Shown one piece after another: positions 33,909 to 43,152 of a DNA stretch of 64,000 bases. A model generated the notes under the pieces. The model was not told the DNA's origin, made no database searches, and saw only the letters and a list, made by a program, of their open reading frames with translations. Every line of letters starts with the position of its first letter. The first letter of the stretch is position 1. This stretch comes from Bacteroidota bacterium. Lineage in GTDB: Bacteria; Bacteroidota; Bacteroidia; B-17B0; Aurantibacillaceae. Where the stretch lies: positions 1 to 64,000 of the forward strand of contig JAJNBG010000011.1 of assembly GCA_021155905.1 (NCBI GenBank), in the 5' to 3' direction. The translations under genes and the position numbers were made by a program.

Positions 33909-35390
33909 GTGCTGAAAGATTATTATGATACAGATTTATTTAATCGTTTGGAAAAGTTTGCAGACGAGCAAAAGAATAATCTGATTTTTGATTTTCCGAT
34001 CATTCGCATACAGTTGGCTTTTTTTCTGGGTAAATTTAATGGAGATAAGTACGATGTTTCTAAAATTTCAAAAGAGATTTCTTACAAAAAGTTACCGTTT
34101 AACTTGGGGAGTTTTGGAGAGCTGATTAAACTGCGTGTTCAATTAATTTTCCTTTGCTTGTATAATCGAAATCTGCTTAAAAATAAAGTCCTGTTATTTG
34201 GATTTTCGGAACACTATTATAAACAGGAAGGCGGCATTGAGTTTAATCTCTACTTATCACCTTTTAAAGGTGAATTAGAGAAAATGAATATTGAATTTGA
34301 GGAGCTTTTATTATCCCAGGGTACTTTTGATGGTAAACTTACACGATTAAAGGTGTTTTATGACATTCTTTATCAGTACAATACCTTGTCATTTTCGTTA
34401 AAAGCCAAATTGTATAATAAATACCGAACCTATATTGAGAATGCAGATGTGCTTAAAGGATTTTTGGTCAAGAATAATATACCCGAAGTAGCGCATTGTA
34501 TAACAACATATTACAATGCAAAGCTTCTGCATGAAATAGCATATGGAACCTTTAAAGATTTACTTAGAATCACACAACCAAAGTTGATTTGGGTATATGC
34601 ATATAATAACAATAATGTTTTAGCACTTTGCAGAGCGGCAAATTCACGTCAAATACCTATCGTAGAATATCAACACAGTCAGCAATCTGATTTTCATTTT
34701 GCCTACTCTAAATGGAACCTGATGGATAAATACAGTCAATACTTTCCTTCAGTTTTTTGGGCCTGGAGTTCAGAGGATGCGAACAGAATTTCAAAAAATT
34801 TTTCTACTCAAAAGTATAGACCTTTAGTAATATCAGGAGGGAATATGGCTATTATACAAAAGAAACGCTTATATAACTATAAAGAGCCTTCTGCATCTAA
34901 TGGAGTATTGGTTTCATTAGCGGGCGAATGGATTCCTGAATTTGTGGAAAAATTTATCTCAGAGGATACCAAGCATACCTGGTATTTTCGACTACATCCG
35001 CGATATTCTCAGGACAAAGTCCGTTTAATGGAGTTTCAAAAAAGATTTCCCGGAAAGATTGAGACAAATATTGCAAATACATTATCAGTATATCAGTTGT
35101 TTACTTTTGTTGCCTGGAATATAACTAATTCTTCCGGAACGGCTTTGGAAGCAGAACATTTTGGAATCAGAAATGTCATTATAGGAGAAAGAGGTAAGGA
35201 AGTGTATAAGGAAAAAATAGCATCCGGGGAGTTTTTAGCCGCTTTAAATTCGAATGAATTGTCTTTTATAATGGACGGTAGCGGTGTTGAAAAGGTGAAA
35301 AAAATTGAACCCATTAAAAACGAAAATGAAGGAATAAAGAAATTAATTTTGGCTTTTGACCTTAGGTCCACGAAAATAATTGCCAATTAA
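33909..35390 (+). CDS. Predicted GT-B-like capsule/O-antigen transferase, unclassified
   Basis: This protein has about 493 residues with no signal peptide or clear membrane helix. GTG 33909 is chosen; a TTG lies directly before it and no early ATG exists. Visible motifs are PIVEYQHSQQ, a loop VISGGNMAI, WYFRLHPRYSQDK and WNITNSSGTALEAEHFGIRNVI. The HP and SSGTALEA pair resembles the donor-binding half of CDP-glycerol- and capsule-type GT-B transferases. The protein at 53362-54762 shares the same motif order, but overall similarity looks low. Acceptor and donor are unknown. Confidence 0.68.
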   Translation: MLKDYYDTDLFNRLEKFADEQKNNLIFDFPIIRIQLAFFLGKFNGDKYDVSKISKEISYKKLPFNLGSFGELIKLRVQLIFLCLYNRNLLKNKVLLFGFSEHYYKQEGGIEFNLYLSPFKGELEKMNIEFEELLLSQGTFDGKLTRLKVFYDILYQYNTLSFSLKAKLYNKYRTYIENADVLKGFLVKNNIPEVAHCITTYYNAKLLHEIAYGTFKDLLRITQPKLIWVYAYNNNNVLALCRAANSRQIPIVEYQHSQQSDFHFAYSKWNLMDKYSQYFPSVFWAWSSEDANRISKNFSTQKYRPLVISGGNMAIIQKKRLYNYKEPSASNGVLVSLAGEWIPEFVEKFISEDTKHTWYFRLHPRYSQDKVRLMEFQKRFPGKIETNIANTLSVYQLFTFVAWNITNSSGTALEAEHFGIRNVIIGERGKEVYKEKIASGEFLAALNSNELSFIMDGSGVEKVKKIEPIKNENEGIKKLILAFDLRSTKIIAN

Positions 35391-36095
35391 ATGGTTATTA
35401 ATAAAATAAAATATTTAATGTATCGGTTTCTGGGAATGAAAATAGACAGGAGCTCCGGATCTAATTTTATAAGTTCTACCATTGATAATACGCACCTGAT
35501 AGATACTACAACTACTATCCAGTATTCTGAATTAAGAGGTGCGGTGAGAGTTGGGCCAAGGAGTCTGATTAATAAGGTATTACTTGATGGTAAAATTAGC
35601 ATTGGCTCTAACACAACGATCAACGGCCCAGGTACTGAGTTTTATTCTATCCATCATCCTATCACCATTGGAAATTTTTGCTCTATCGCACGAGGCACAG
35701 CTATACAGGAACACAATCATGATGCGGAATGCATTACAACTTATTTCATAAAATTTAGAATTTTTGATGAAAAGTATGGAATAGATGCTGTTTCAAAAGG
35801 TCCGGTAACCATTGGGAATGATGTGTGGATAGGAACGCAATCAATAATTCTTACAGGGGTTACAATTGGAAACGGTGTAATTATTGCCGCAAATTCAGTT
35901 GTTTCAAAAGATGTGCCGCCGTATGCCATTGTTGGAGGAACACCCGCAAAAGTATTAAGGTATCGTTTCAGTGATGAAATTATTGCAAAATTATTGGAGA
36001 TTGAATGGTGGAACTGGGATTTAGAAAAAATAAAGAAGAATAAGGACTTGTTCTATGGAAATTTGACCATGGATAAATTGGCAAAAATTAGATGA
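35391..36095 (+). CDS. CatB-type left-handed beta-helix acetyltransferase
   Basis: This 234-residue protein starts directly after the previous stop. It contains hexapeptide repeats (VRVGPRSLINKVLLDGKISIG; PVTIGNDVWIGTQSIILTGV) and the C-terminal family signature VPPYAIVGGTPAKVLRYRF. It also has the xenobiotic-acetyltransferase segment EWWNWDLEKIKKN. The catalytic His is probably in EHNHDAE. It probably O-acetylates a sugar of the repeating unit using acetyl-CoA. Confidence 0.9.
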   Translation: MVINKIKYLMYRFLGMKIDRSSGSNFISSTIDNTHLIDTTTTIQYSELRGAVRVGPRSLINKVLLDGKISIGSNTTINGPGTEFYSIHHPITIGNFCSIARGTAIQEHNHDAECITTYFIKFRIFDEKYGIDAVSKGPVTIGNDVWIGTQSIILTGVTIGNGVIIAANSVVSKDVPPYAIVGGTPAKVLRYRFSDEIIAKLLEIEWWNWDLEKIKKNKDLFYGNLTMDKLAKIR

Positions 36096-37231
36096 TCATT
36101 ATACCTAAAACAGAAACTCAAAGGATAGAACCATTAGATTCGTTAAGAGGTATCGCTGCATTATTAGTAGTGGTTTTTCATGTGAAATATATTTTTAAAC
36201 TTCCTTTAGACCCCATTTCTGAATTTGTAGTCAGCAAGTTTGGTCTTGGTGTACCCTTATTCTTTGTTCTTAGTTCTTTTTCCATTTTTTACTCCTTAGA
36301 TGGCAAAGAATTTTCAATAAAATCTGTTCAGTATTATTTTGTACGAAGGTTTTTCAGGATCGCGCCTTTGTATTATTTTTTATTGCTTGTGTATTTTTTT
36401 TACAGGCATGAGTCGCTTTTTTCCCTTGAGTATTTAACCAAATTGTATTTAAATATGACATTTAGTTTTGGCTTTTCACCAGCAAACCATGAGGGCCTTG
36501 TGCCAGCAGGATGGTCAATTGGGATAGAATTTCTAATTTATTTTGTGTTACCTATTTTTTTCTGTTTGATACGAAATTATAAAGTTGCGTTTATTTCATT
36601 TTTAATTGTATTTGTTGCGACGATTATTTTGACCTTTGAGTATAATTCGTTGAGTTATGTAGGTGAGAGTTACTCTTATAAAAATATTGCAGTTATGTTG
36701 CCCTTCTTTTTTCTTGGTATCTTTATTTTTTATATTTATAAAACGAAGTCAATAATGGTTATGATTGGAAGAAAGAAGATCATCCTGTTTTTTCTCACCT
36801 TAATTGGGGCTTTTTTAGTGTATGCGACTTATTATTATCAGATTCATCATAAAAATATCTATGTAAACTTTATTAACTACGCTAAAATGTATGTCTACGT
36901 TTCTATCGTGTGTTTTTTATTTCTGATTTTACTTCAGTTAAGTAATCCTGTTTCCTTATTTCATAATAAGTTTTTTAACTATGCTGGTAAATGGAGTTAT
37001 AGCATTTATCTTGTTCATCCTTTGGTGATTTTTTCAAGCAAACCGGTTTATGATTTTATTTATTCGGCTGGTTTAAATTCAACTCTGTCATTTTGTTTTT
37101 CATTATTCTATACTCTCAGTGTGGTTATTATTTTATCATATTTTGCTTTTATCTTCATAGAGACAAAAGGAATCAATGCAGGTAAACTGCTTATTGATAG
37201 ATTAAAACGACCCGCAATAAAGACATCTTGA
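36092..37231 (+). CDS. Acyltransferase-3 family membrane protein
   Basis: This 379-residue polytopic protein has about ten helices. The signature RIEPLDSLRGIAALLVVVFHV carries the conserved Arg and His. FVRRFFRIAPLYYF and AGWSIGIEFLIYFVLPIFF (SIGxE in place of SVExQ) follow. It likely O-acylates the polysaccharide at the inner membrane. It overlaps both neighbours by four bases. The visibly AT-rich sequence is common for such genes. Confidence 0.9.
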   Translation: MIIIPKTETQRIEPLDSLRGIAALLVVVFHVKYIFKLPLDPISEFVVSKFGLGVPLFFVLSSFSIFYSLDGKEFSIKSVQYYFVRRFFRIAPLYYFLLLVYFFYRHESLFSLEYLTKLYLNMTFSFGFSPANHEGLVPAGWSIGIEFLIYFVLPIFFCLIRNYKVAFISFLIVFVATIILTFEYNSLSYVGESYSYKNIAVMLPFFFLGIFIFYIYKTKSIMVMIGRKKIILFFLTLIGAFLVYATYYYQIHHKNIYVNFINYAKMYVYVSIVCFLFLILLQLSNPVSLFHNKFFNYAGKWSYSIYLVHPLVIFSSKPVYDFIYSAGLNSTLSFCFSLFYTLSVVIILSYFAFIFIETKGINAGKLLIDRLKRPAIKTS

Positions 37232-38397
37232 GTCTTGTAAAAAATAGAATACTGGTTTTCGCTCATGACGCTTCTTTATACGGAGCAGCACAATCTCTGT
37301 TAACATTGCTTGAAGAATTGAGTCGGAATAAATTAGTGGAATTTTTTGTCATCCTGCCTCACAAGGGAAAAATGGAAGAGGCATTGAAATTGCATGGGAT
37401 CACTTATAAAGTATTGGATGTTCCCCGTTGCTTCACATGGAACCATTCAAAAAATGTGTTTCAAAAAATAAATCATATTATACACTATAAAATTAAGGTG
37501 CGTGACATGATGCCTCATTTAGTAAAAATTACAAATGAATTTCAACCTGATTTGGTTTATTCGAATACATCGATCATTTCTATTGGATCAGTACTGGCTA
37601 GAAAGAGGCATTTGCCACATGTATGGCATGTCAGGGAGTTCGGTGACCTGGATTATAATTTTGAGTATTTGCCGGGACGAAAGCAAGTGATCAAACACAT
37701 GCAGGATTCCAGTCATGTTATTTTTGTTTCAAAGAGCCTGCAGAAACACTGGTATGGAGATGATACCGGTAATTCTTCGGTGGTTTATAATGGCTTAGTG
37801 AGCGCTGGGTGCTCTGATAGAAAGTATCCCGTTCATGGTTTTCGTTTTGGCATTTTAGGAGCCATTGTTCCCGGCAAAGGGCAGGCTGTTGCTGTCAAAG
37901 CTATGTCAATGTTGGCAAAGAAATACCCGGGCATCACACTGAACTTATTTGGAAATGTAGTTGATAAGGAATATCAAAAGGAAATCGAAGAGTCGGTCCG
38001 TGTTTCAGGTTGTTCAGGCAGTATCATCTTTAAAGCTTTTGAAGAGGATCAGGACTTGATTTACAGTAACCTTGATGTGTTGTTAAATTGTTCTGTTATG
38101 GAAGGTTTTGGCAGAACGATTGTAGAGGCCATGAACCGGGGAATTCCTGTAATTGCCAATGCGTCAGGAGGACCACTGGAAATTATCGAACACAACCAAA
38201 ATGGTTTATTATACAGGCATTCTGCGGAAAGTTTGGCTGTCTGTATGGAAAATCTGATGGAAGACGAAAGTTTGTATGAGCGTATTTCTCAAAAAGGAGC
38301 AAAGGATTCTATGAATTATTCGGTTAAAACATACACTGATAAAGTATTCGCTATTTTAAAAAATGCTTTGCCGGTTCATTCAACAAATAAAATTTAA
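37228..38397 (+). CDS. GT4-family glycosyltransferase
   Basis: This 389-residue GT-B enzyme has an N-terminal HDASLYGAAQSLLTLLEEL, the usual acceptor-domain loop with Gly-Ala. The C-terminal donor domain has RFGILGAIVPGKGQ and the E-x7-E motif within NCSVMEGFGRTIVEAMNRGIPVIA. The start is TTG, overlapping the upstream TGA, so translation is probably coupled. It adds one sugar, with retention of configuration, on the cytoplasmic face. Confidence 0.92.
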   Translation: MSLVKNRILVFAHDASLYGAAQSLLTLLEELSRNKLVEFFVILPHKGKMEEALKLHGITYKVLDVPRCFTWNHSKNVFQKINHIIHYKIKVRDMMPHLVKITNEFQPDLVYSNTSIISIGSVLARKRHLPHVWHVREFGDLDYNFEYLPGRKQVIKHMQDSSHVIFVSKSLQKHWYGDDTGNSSVVYNGLVSAGCSDRKYPVHGFRFGILGAIVPGKGQAVAVKAMSMLAKKYPGITLNLFGNVVDKEYQKEIEESVRVSGCSGSIIFKAFEEDQDLIYSNLDVLLNCSVMEGFGRTIVEAMNRGIPVIANASGGPLEIIEHNQNGLLYRHSAESLAVCMENLMEDESLYERISQKGAKDSMNYSVKTYTDKVFAILKNALPVHSTNKI

Positions 38398-38422
38398 ACT
38401 TTTTTTAATACCCATAAAAACC

Positions 38423-39271
38423 ATGATACAATTTTTAAAAGATATTCGTAATAAGATTTTAAACCCTGTCAGACAGAGAAGACGTGAGCAGGAAAAAAAG
38501 GATAAAGTCATTGCGGCGCAGGTAAAAACAGAAACAATTAAAAAGCTGATCGAAGGGGATTTTTATTTTTCCCATAAAGGACATTGTGTGTGCTGTGAGC
38601 AGGAGGTAACGTTTGAAGCGCATGACAGCTGGCTGAGGGATTCTTATTTCTGCATGAACTGCAGGTGCAAACCCCGGGAGCGCGCATTAATGAAAACTAT
38701 TGAAACATATTACCCGAACTGGAAGAACCTGGCGATACACGAATCATCACCAATTAAACGTGGAGCAAGTGTAAAATTGAAGAAGTACAGCAAGAATTAT
38801 TTAGCAACCCAATATTATCCAACTAAAGAATTCGGAAGTATTGTTGATGGTTTCAGAAATGAAGATTTAGAAAATCAGACATTTGCTGATGAAACATTTG
38901 ATATTGTGATTACATCTGATGTCATGGAACATATTTATAATCCTGAAAAGGCATTTAAGGAAATTGGCCGCACGTTAAAGAAAGGCGGGGCACATATATT
39001 CACAGTGCCAATCATTAACAGGCATATGAAAACGGAAGTTTGGGCCACGCTTGGTGAAAACGGACAACCTAACTTTTTAAAGGCACCTGAATTTCATGGA
39101 AACCCTGTTGATCCGAATGGCTCACCGGTAACCATGCATTGGGGCTTTGATATAGTCGATTTTATAAAAAAAGCTTCCGGTCTGGATACTGACGTTGTCG
39201 ATTTGTATGATAAGGAACATGGTATCATGGGCGTATATAACGAAGTATTTGTTACTTATAAAACAAAGTAG
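38423..39271 (+). CDS. SAM methyltransferase with N-terminal zinc-ribbon-like motif
   Basis: ATG 38423 is chosen (282 residues, MIQFLKDIRNKI). The frame is open 20 codons further upstream, but that overlaps the previous gene and reads as poor protein. Residues near 55-85 hold CVCCEQEV and CMNCRCKP, two pairs of cysteines likely to bind zinc. The methyltransferase part has VITSDVMEHIYNPEKAFKEI and LKKGGAHIFTVPI, typical of the type 11 fold, with a weak glycine motif I. It may methylate a sugar, possibly the chain terminus. Confidence 0.82.
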   Translation: MIQFLKDIRNKILNPVRQRRREQEKKDKVIAAQVKTETIKKLIEGDFYFSHKGHCVCCEQEVTFEAHDSWLRDSYFCMNCRCKPRERALMKTIETYYPNWKNLAIHESSPIKRGASVKLKKYSKNYLATQYYPTKEFGSIVDGFRNEDLENQTFADETFDIVITSDVMEHIYNPEKAFKEIGRTLKKGGAHIFTVPIINRHMKTEVWATLGENGQPNFLKAPEFHGNPVDPNGSPVTMHWGFDIVDFIKKASGLDTDVVDLYDKEHGIMGVYNEVFVTYKTK

Positions 39272-39304
39272 TTTAAAGTAATTTAATTAAAGAATTTTTA
39301 TAAG

Positions 39305-40441
39305 ATGAGTGGCAAAAAATCAGTAAGACCAATTGCAATATATTTACCGCAGTATCATCCCGTTGCTGAAAACGATGAATGGTGGGGAAAAGGATTTACA
39401 GAATGGACCAATGTGGTAAAATCAAAGCCTTTGTTCGAGGGCCATTATCAACCTCATTTACCCTCAGATTTAGGATTTTACGATCTGCGTCTGCCGGAAA
39501 CCAGGCAGGCACAGGCTGATCTTGCAAAAGAATACGGCATCTATGGTTTCTGTTATTATCATTACTGGTTCAACGGAAGAAGAATACTGGAGCGCCCTTT
39601 CCAGGACGTTTTTGAAAGTGGTGAGCCTGATTTTCCATTTATGCTGTGTTGGGCAAATGAAAACTGGACAAAAGTATGGGACGGAAGTGATAAAGAGATC
39701 TTATTGAAGCAAAACTATTGCGAAGAGGATGACAGGAAACATATTCAGTCACTGATCCCCTATTTTAAAGATGATCGTTATATAAAAGTAGATGGTAAAC
39801 CGGTATTTATCGTTTACAAATCGACAGAGCTTCCCGATGCAAAAAGAACATTGGAGATCTGGAGAGAAGAAGCAAGGAAAGAAGGCCTTGAATTATACCT
39901 GTGTAGGATGGAGAGATGGATTGTAACTGATGATAAGGCAGCTCTGGAATTAGGATTTGATGCGGCAGTCGATTTTCAGCCTTTAAGTCCGTCTTTAAGA
40001 CAATATCAGAAAATTCGAAAAAAACCGCCTACTGCAATCCCGACTTTGCAAAAAAGGATAAAAAGTAAGTTAGAACGGATGTTTAAATTCCCTTCTGATA
40101 AAGAACCAAAGGCTGAATTTAATTTATATAATTTGCCGGCTTATGTTGAGTTCGACCTTGAAAGGAAAGAACCGGACTATAAATTGTTTCCTGGTGTATC
40201 ACCCATGTGGGATAATACGGCCAGGCGAAAAAGTGATGCTATTATTTTTACAGATTCTGCACCTGAAGTGTATGAAAAATGGCTGTCCGGAAAAATTGAA
40301 AAATTCAAACCTTATTCCAAAGATGAAAACTTTGTCTTTATAAATGCCTGGAACGAGTGGGCAGAAGGTAATCACCTGGAGCCTTGCCAGAAATGGGGGC
40401 GGAAATTTTTAGAAGCAACCAAAAGAGCATTAAGTAAATAG
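39305..40441 (+). CDS. WbsX-like protein with GH99-like domain
   Basis: This 378-residue cytosolic protein is recognised by YLPQYHPVAENDEWWGKGFT, EWTNVVKSKPLFEGHYQPHL, GFCYYHYWFNGRRILE, FMLCWANENWTKVWDG and C-terminal FINAWNEWAEGNHLEP. This is the glycosyltransferase-WbsX family with a GH99-like barrel, common in O-antigen clusters. Despite the hydrolase-like fold it is thought to take part in synthesis. No signal peptide is present, which agrees with that. Confidence 0.92.
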   Translation: MSGKKSVRPIAIYLPQYHPVAENDEWWGKGFTEWTNVVKSKPLFEGHYQPHLPSDLGFYDLRLPETRQAQADLAKEYGIYGFCYYHYWFNGRRILERPFQDVFESGEPDFPFMLCWANENWTKVWDGSDKEILLKQNYCEEDDRKHIQSLIPYFKDDRYIKVDGKPVFIVYKSTELPDAKRTLEIWREEARKEGLELYLCRMERWIVTDDKAALELGFDAAVDFQPLSPSLRQYQKIRKKPPTAIPTLQKRIKSKLERMFKFPSDKEPKAEFNLYNLPAYVEFDLERKEPDYKLFPGVSPMWDNTARRKSDAIIFTDSAPEVYEKWLSGKIEKFKPYSKDENFVFINAWNEWAEGNHLEPCQKWGRKFLEATKRALSK

Positions 40442-40442
40442 A

Positions 40443-41354
40443 ATGAAAGTTTTCGTTGTCATCGTTACTTATAATGGCGCTAAATGGCTCGATCAATGCA
40501 TTGGTTATACACTGAAGAGTACCGTTAAACCGGAGGTTATTGTGATTGACAATAACTCTTCAGATAGTACTCCCGATATTATCGAACAAAAATTTCCTGA
40601 GATAAAGCTGATAAAAAGCAAGGAAAATAGCGGTTTTGGAAAGTCCAATAATATGGGAATGAAAATGGCTTACGAGGCCGGGGCGGATTATATCTTACTG
40701 CTTAACCAGGATGCCTGGTTAGAAACCGATACCCTGGAAAAATTGATTCAATCTCACAAGGTTCAAAACAAATTTGATCTAATCAGTCCAATGCACCTAA
40801 ATGGGGAAGGGAACGCGCTGGATTATAATTTTTCAAATTATATCGCACCTGAATTCTGTAAGAATTTATATTCGGATATTTACCTGGGAAAGATCGAACA
40901 AAAATTATATGAAACACAGTTTGTTAATGCAGCGTGCTGGCTTCTCACGAGAAAATGTCTGGAAACCGTGGGTGGCTTCAGTCCTGTGTTTTATCATTAC
41001 GGGGAAGATAATAATTACGTGGACCGTCTGCATTACCATGGATTAAAATTGGGTGTGTGTCCGCAGGCGAAAGCTTTTCACGACAGGGATCAAATAAATT
41101 CCGGCGCCTTTTATAAAAAGGAAGTACTTGAAATGAGAAGACGGACATTGAAATACAGTGATCCAAATAATGTTTCTTCTATTAATGCGGAAATTAAACA
41201 AAAAGCTTCCTTTGCATGGAGAGCCAAATTGAAACTTAAATTAGGAGAAGCGAAGAAATTGACTCAACAAAAAAAAGATTTGCTGGCACTGTCTGAGCTT
41301 ACCGCCGAATCGTTGGAAAAAAGCAAGAAAAAAGGATTGACCTTCCTTGATTAG
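40443..41354 (+). CDS. GT2-family glycosyltransferase (rhamnosyltransferase-like)
   Basis: This 303-residue enzyme has a GT-A fold: VVIVTYNGAKWLDQCIGYTL at the start, VIDNNSSDSTPDI and NQDAWLETDTLEKLI (the metal-binding acidic stretch). NAACWLLTRKCLETVGGF is typical of WcaA/rhamnosyltransferase-like members. It begins one base after the WbsX stop. It adds a single sugar to the growing repeat; the donor is not readable from the sequence. Confidence 0.92.
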   Translation: MKVFVVIVTYNGAKWLDQCIGYTLKSTVKPEVIVIDNNSSDSTPDIIEQKFPEIKLIKSKENSGFGKSNNMGMKMAYEAGADYILLLNQDAWLETDTLEKLIQSHKVQNKFDLISPMHLNGEGNALDYNFSNYIAPEFCKNLYSDIYLGKIEQKLYETQFVNAACWLLTRKCLETVGGFSPVFYHYGEDNNYVDRLHYHGLKLGVCPQAKAFHDRDQINSGAFYKKEVLEMRRRTLKYSDPNNVSSINAEIKQKASFAWRAKLKLKLGEAKKLTQQKKDLLALSELTAESLEKSKKKGLTFLD

Positions 41355-41365
41355 TTTTTAAATAA

Positions 41366-42235
41366 ATGTCAAAAAAAATTTCCATACTCATCGCAAACTA
41401 TAACAATGGTGAATTTTTTCAGGATTGCTGGAACAGTCTGGTCAATCAGACCTACAGTAATTGGGAGGCAATCATTGTCGACGATAAGTCAACCGATAAT
41501 TCTGTGGAGATCATCCGTCAAATTATTCATGGTGATTCCAGAGCAAAGTTACATATCAATGAAAGGAATTTAGGATGCGGATATACCAAAAGACGTTGCG
41601 CGGAATTGGGCTGTGGAGAATTGTATGGATTTCTGGATCCGGACGATACTCTGGAACCTAACGCATTGGAATTAATGAATTCGGTTTTTTCCGAAAATAC
41701 TTCAGTCGTTTTAGCCTATTCCAAGCATAGGCGTTATGATTCAACCCTAACTAACATTATCAGTAAAGAGTATAATATTTCGTCAATTGATTCTAAAGAT
41801 ATTTTTTATTTTAATTTAAGTGGAACGATCACAGCATTTGCTGTGTTTAAAGCAGATGCGTATAAAAAAACAGCAGGTATTGATGCCTACATGTTACGTG
41901 CTGTGGATCAGGATTTATATTTAAAGTTATGTGAAATGGGTGAAACAATGCCTGTACATGAGTATTTGTATAAATACCGGATTCACGCCAACGGAATTTC
42001 AACCGGTGATGGTATAGCTACTGTTTCAAAAGCAGAATACTGGCAATGGTATGCAATTAACGCAGCGGCAAAGAGACGGGGTGTATATGTGGAAGATTTA
42101 TTTTCACAATACTATATCAATAAGAGTATGTATAACAAATTGGCCAAAGATTACCAGCTCGTACTTAATAGTGTCGGTTTTAAATTGTCCAGAAAGTTAA
42201 GTGCCGTCAAGTCAATTTTTTTTAAAAAGAAATGA
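41366..42235 (+). CDS. GT2-family glycosyltransferase
   Basis: This 289-residue GT-A enzyme has ILIANYNNGEFFQDCWNSLV, AIIVDDKSTDNSVEIIR and GFLDPDDTLEPNAL with the DPDD metal motif. The C-terminal helical part has HEYLYKYRIHANGIST, close to the matching region of the next gene product. The two may have arisen by duplication, though they have diverged considerably. The end overlaps the next gene by four bases. Confidence 0.92.
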   Translation: MSKKISILIANYNNGEFFQDCWNSLVNQTYSNWEAIIVDDKSTDNSVEIIRQIIHGDSRAKLHINERNLGCGYTKRRCAELGCGELYGFLDPDDTLEPNALELMNSVFSENTSVVLAYSKHRRYDSTLTNIISKEYNISSIDSKDIFYFNLSGTITAFAVFKADAYKKTAGIDAYMLRAVDQDLYLKLCEMGETMPVHEYLYKYRIHANGISTGDGIATVSKAEYWQWYAINAAAKRRGVYVEDLFSQYYINKSMYNKLAKDYQLVLNSVGFKLSRKLSAVKSIFFKKK

Positions 42236-43152
42236 GCTCCTCTTTGCCTCTGATTTCTGTTATTATGCCGGCATACAATTGCGAACGTTATGTGAAATAT
42301 GCCATTGATTCTATTTTAAATCAAACGCATTCTCATTTGGAATTGTTAATAGCAGATGACGGATCCTCAGATTCCACCAAAAAAATAATTGACAGTTATA
42401 CTGATCCGAGAATAAGAACATTTCATAACACGCGCAATCAGGGTTATTTAAAAACAAGTAATTCGCTTGTCAGGAAATGCATGGGTAGTTTCATTACTTT
42501 TCAGGATGCAGACGATGCGTGTCATGAAAGCCGACTGGAACTGTTATTGAAGGAATTTTCTATAAATCCTGCCTTAGGTTGTGTGGGATCTTTTGTCAAC
42601 CGAATCGACCAGAGTAATAATGTCATGGAATTAATGACGTTAAAATGCGATGACAATGAGATAAAAGCTGACTTGCCTTATTTTTTTAATTGTATTGGTT
42701 CAGCATTGATGGTGAAAAAACAGGTTATTGATGACATCGGTTTATATGAAGAATATTTTGACAGATGTGGAAGTGAGGACCTGTATTGGTTTGGATTGGT
42801 CGCGAAAAAATATGAAACGAAGAATCTTCCAACGCCTTTGTATTACTACCGTCATACACCACATTCTATTTCAAATGAAATTAATAAGTCACCAAAAAAA
42901 CAAATGAGTATAGAAATTGTTAAACACAGTTTAATTTATTTTTATAGAACAAAAAAAAGTCTTTTGAAAAATCAGTATAATTTAAAAGTACTGGAAAATT
43001 ATTTAATTGGTAAATGTTACTGTTGGCGAAAGGACTATAGAAAGGGGTTGCAGTTGATAGCGAAATCGATTTTTTTAAACCCCTTCGGATGGAATGAACG
43101 TTACAGCCTATTGAAAACCTATTTGCCAAAACTTGTTTCTAAACGTGGATAA
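42232..43152 (+). CDS. GT2-family glycosyltransferase
   Basis: This 306-residue GT-A enzyme has VIMPAYNCERYVKYAIDSIL, LLIADDGSSDSTKKII and TFQDADDACHESRLELLL (DADD metal motif). LYYYRHTPHSIS near residue 203 is the conserved post-catalytic segment. No membrane helices are seen. It is the third GT2 in a row, consistent with stepwise assembly of a repeat unit on the cytoplasmic side. Confidence 0.92.
   Translation: MSSSLPLISVIMPAYNCERYVKYAIDSILNQTHSHLELLIADDGSSDSTKKIIDSYTDPRIRTFHNTRNQGYLKTSNSLVRKCMGSFITFQDADDACHESRLELLLKEFSINPALGCVGSFVNRIDQSNNVMELMTLKCDDNEIKADLPYFFNCIGSALMVKKQVIDDIGLYEEYFDRCGSEDLYWFGLVAKKYETKNLPTPLYYYRHTPHSISNEINKSPKKQMSIEIVKHSLIYFYRTKKSLLKNQYNLKVLENYLIGKCYCWRKDYRKGLQLIAKSIFLNPFGWNERYSLLKTYLPKLVSKRG

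Noticed and set aside
38363..38422. N-terminal extension of the zinc-ribbon methyltransferase
   Set aside because: It overlaps the end of the GT4 gene and adds residues unlike the family; ATG 38423 gives a natural start.
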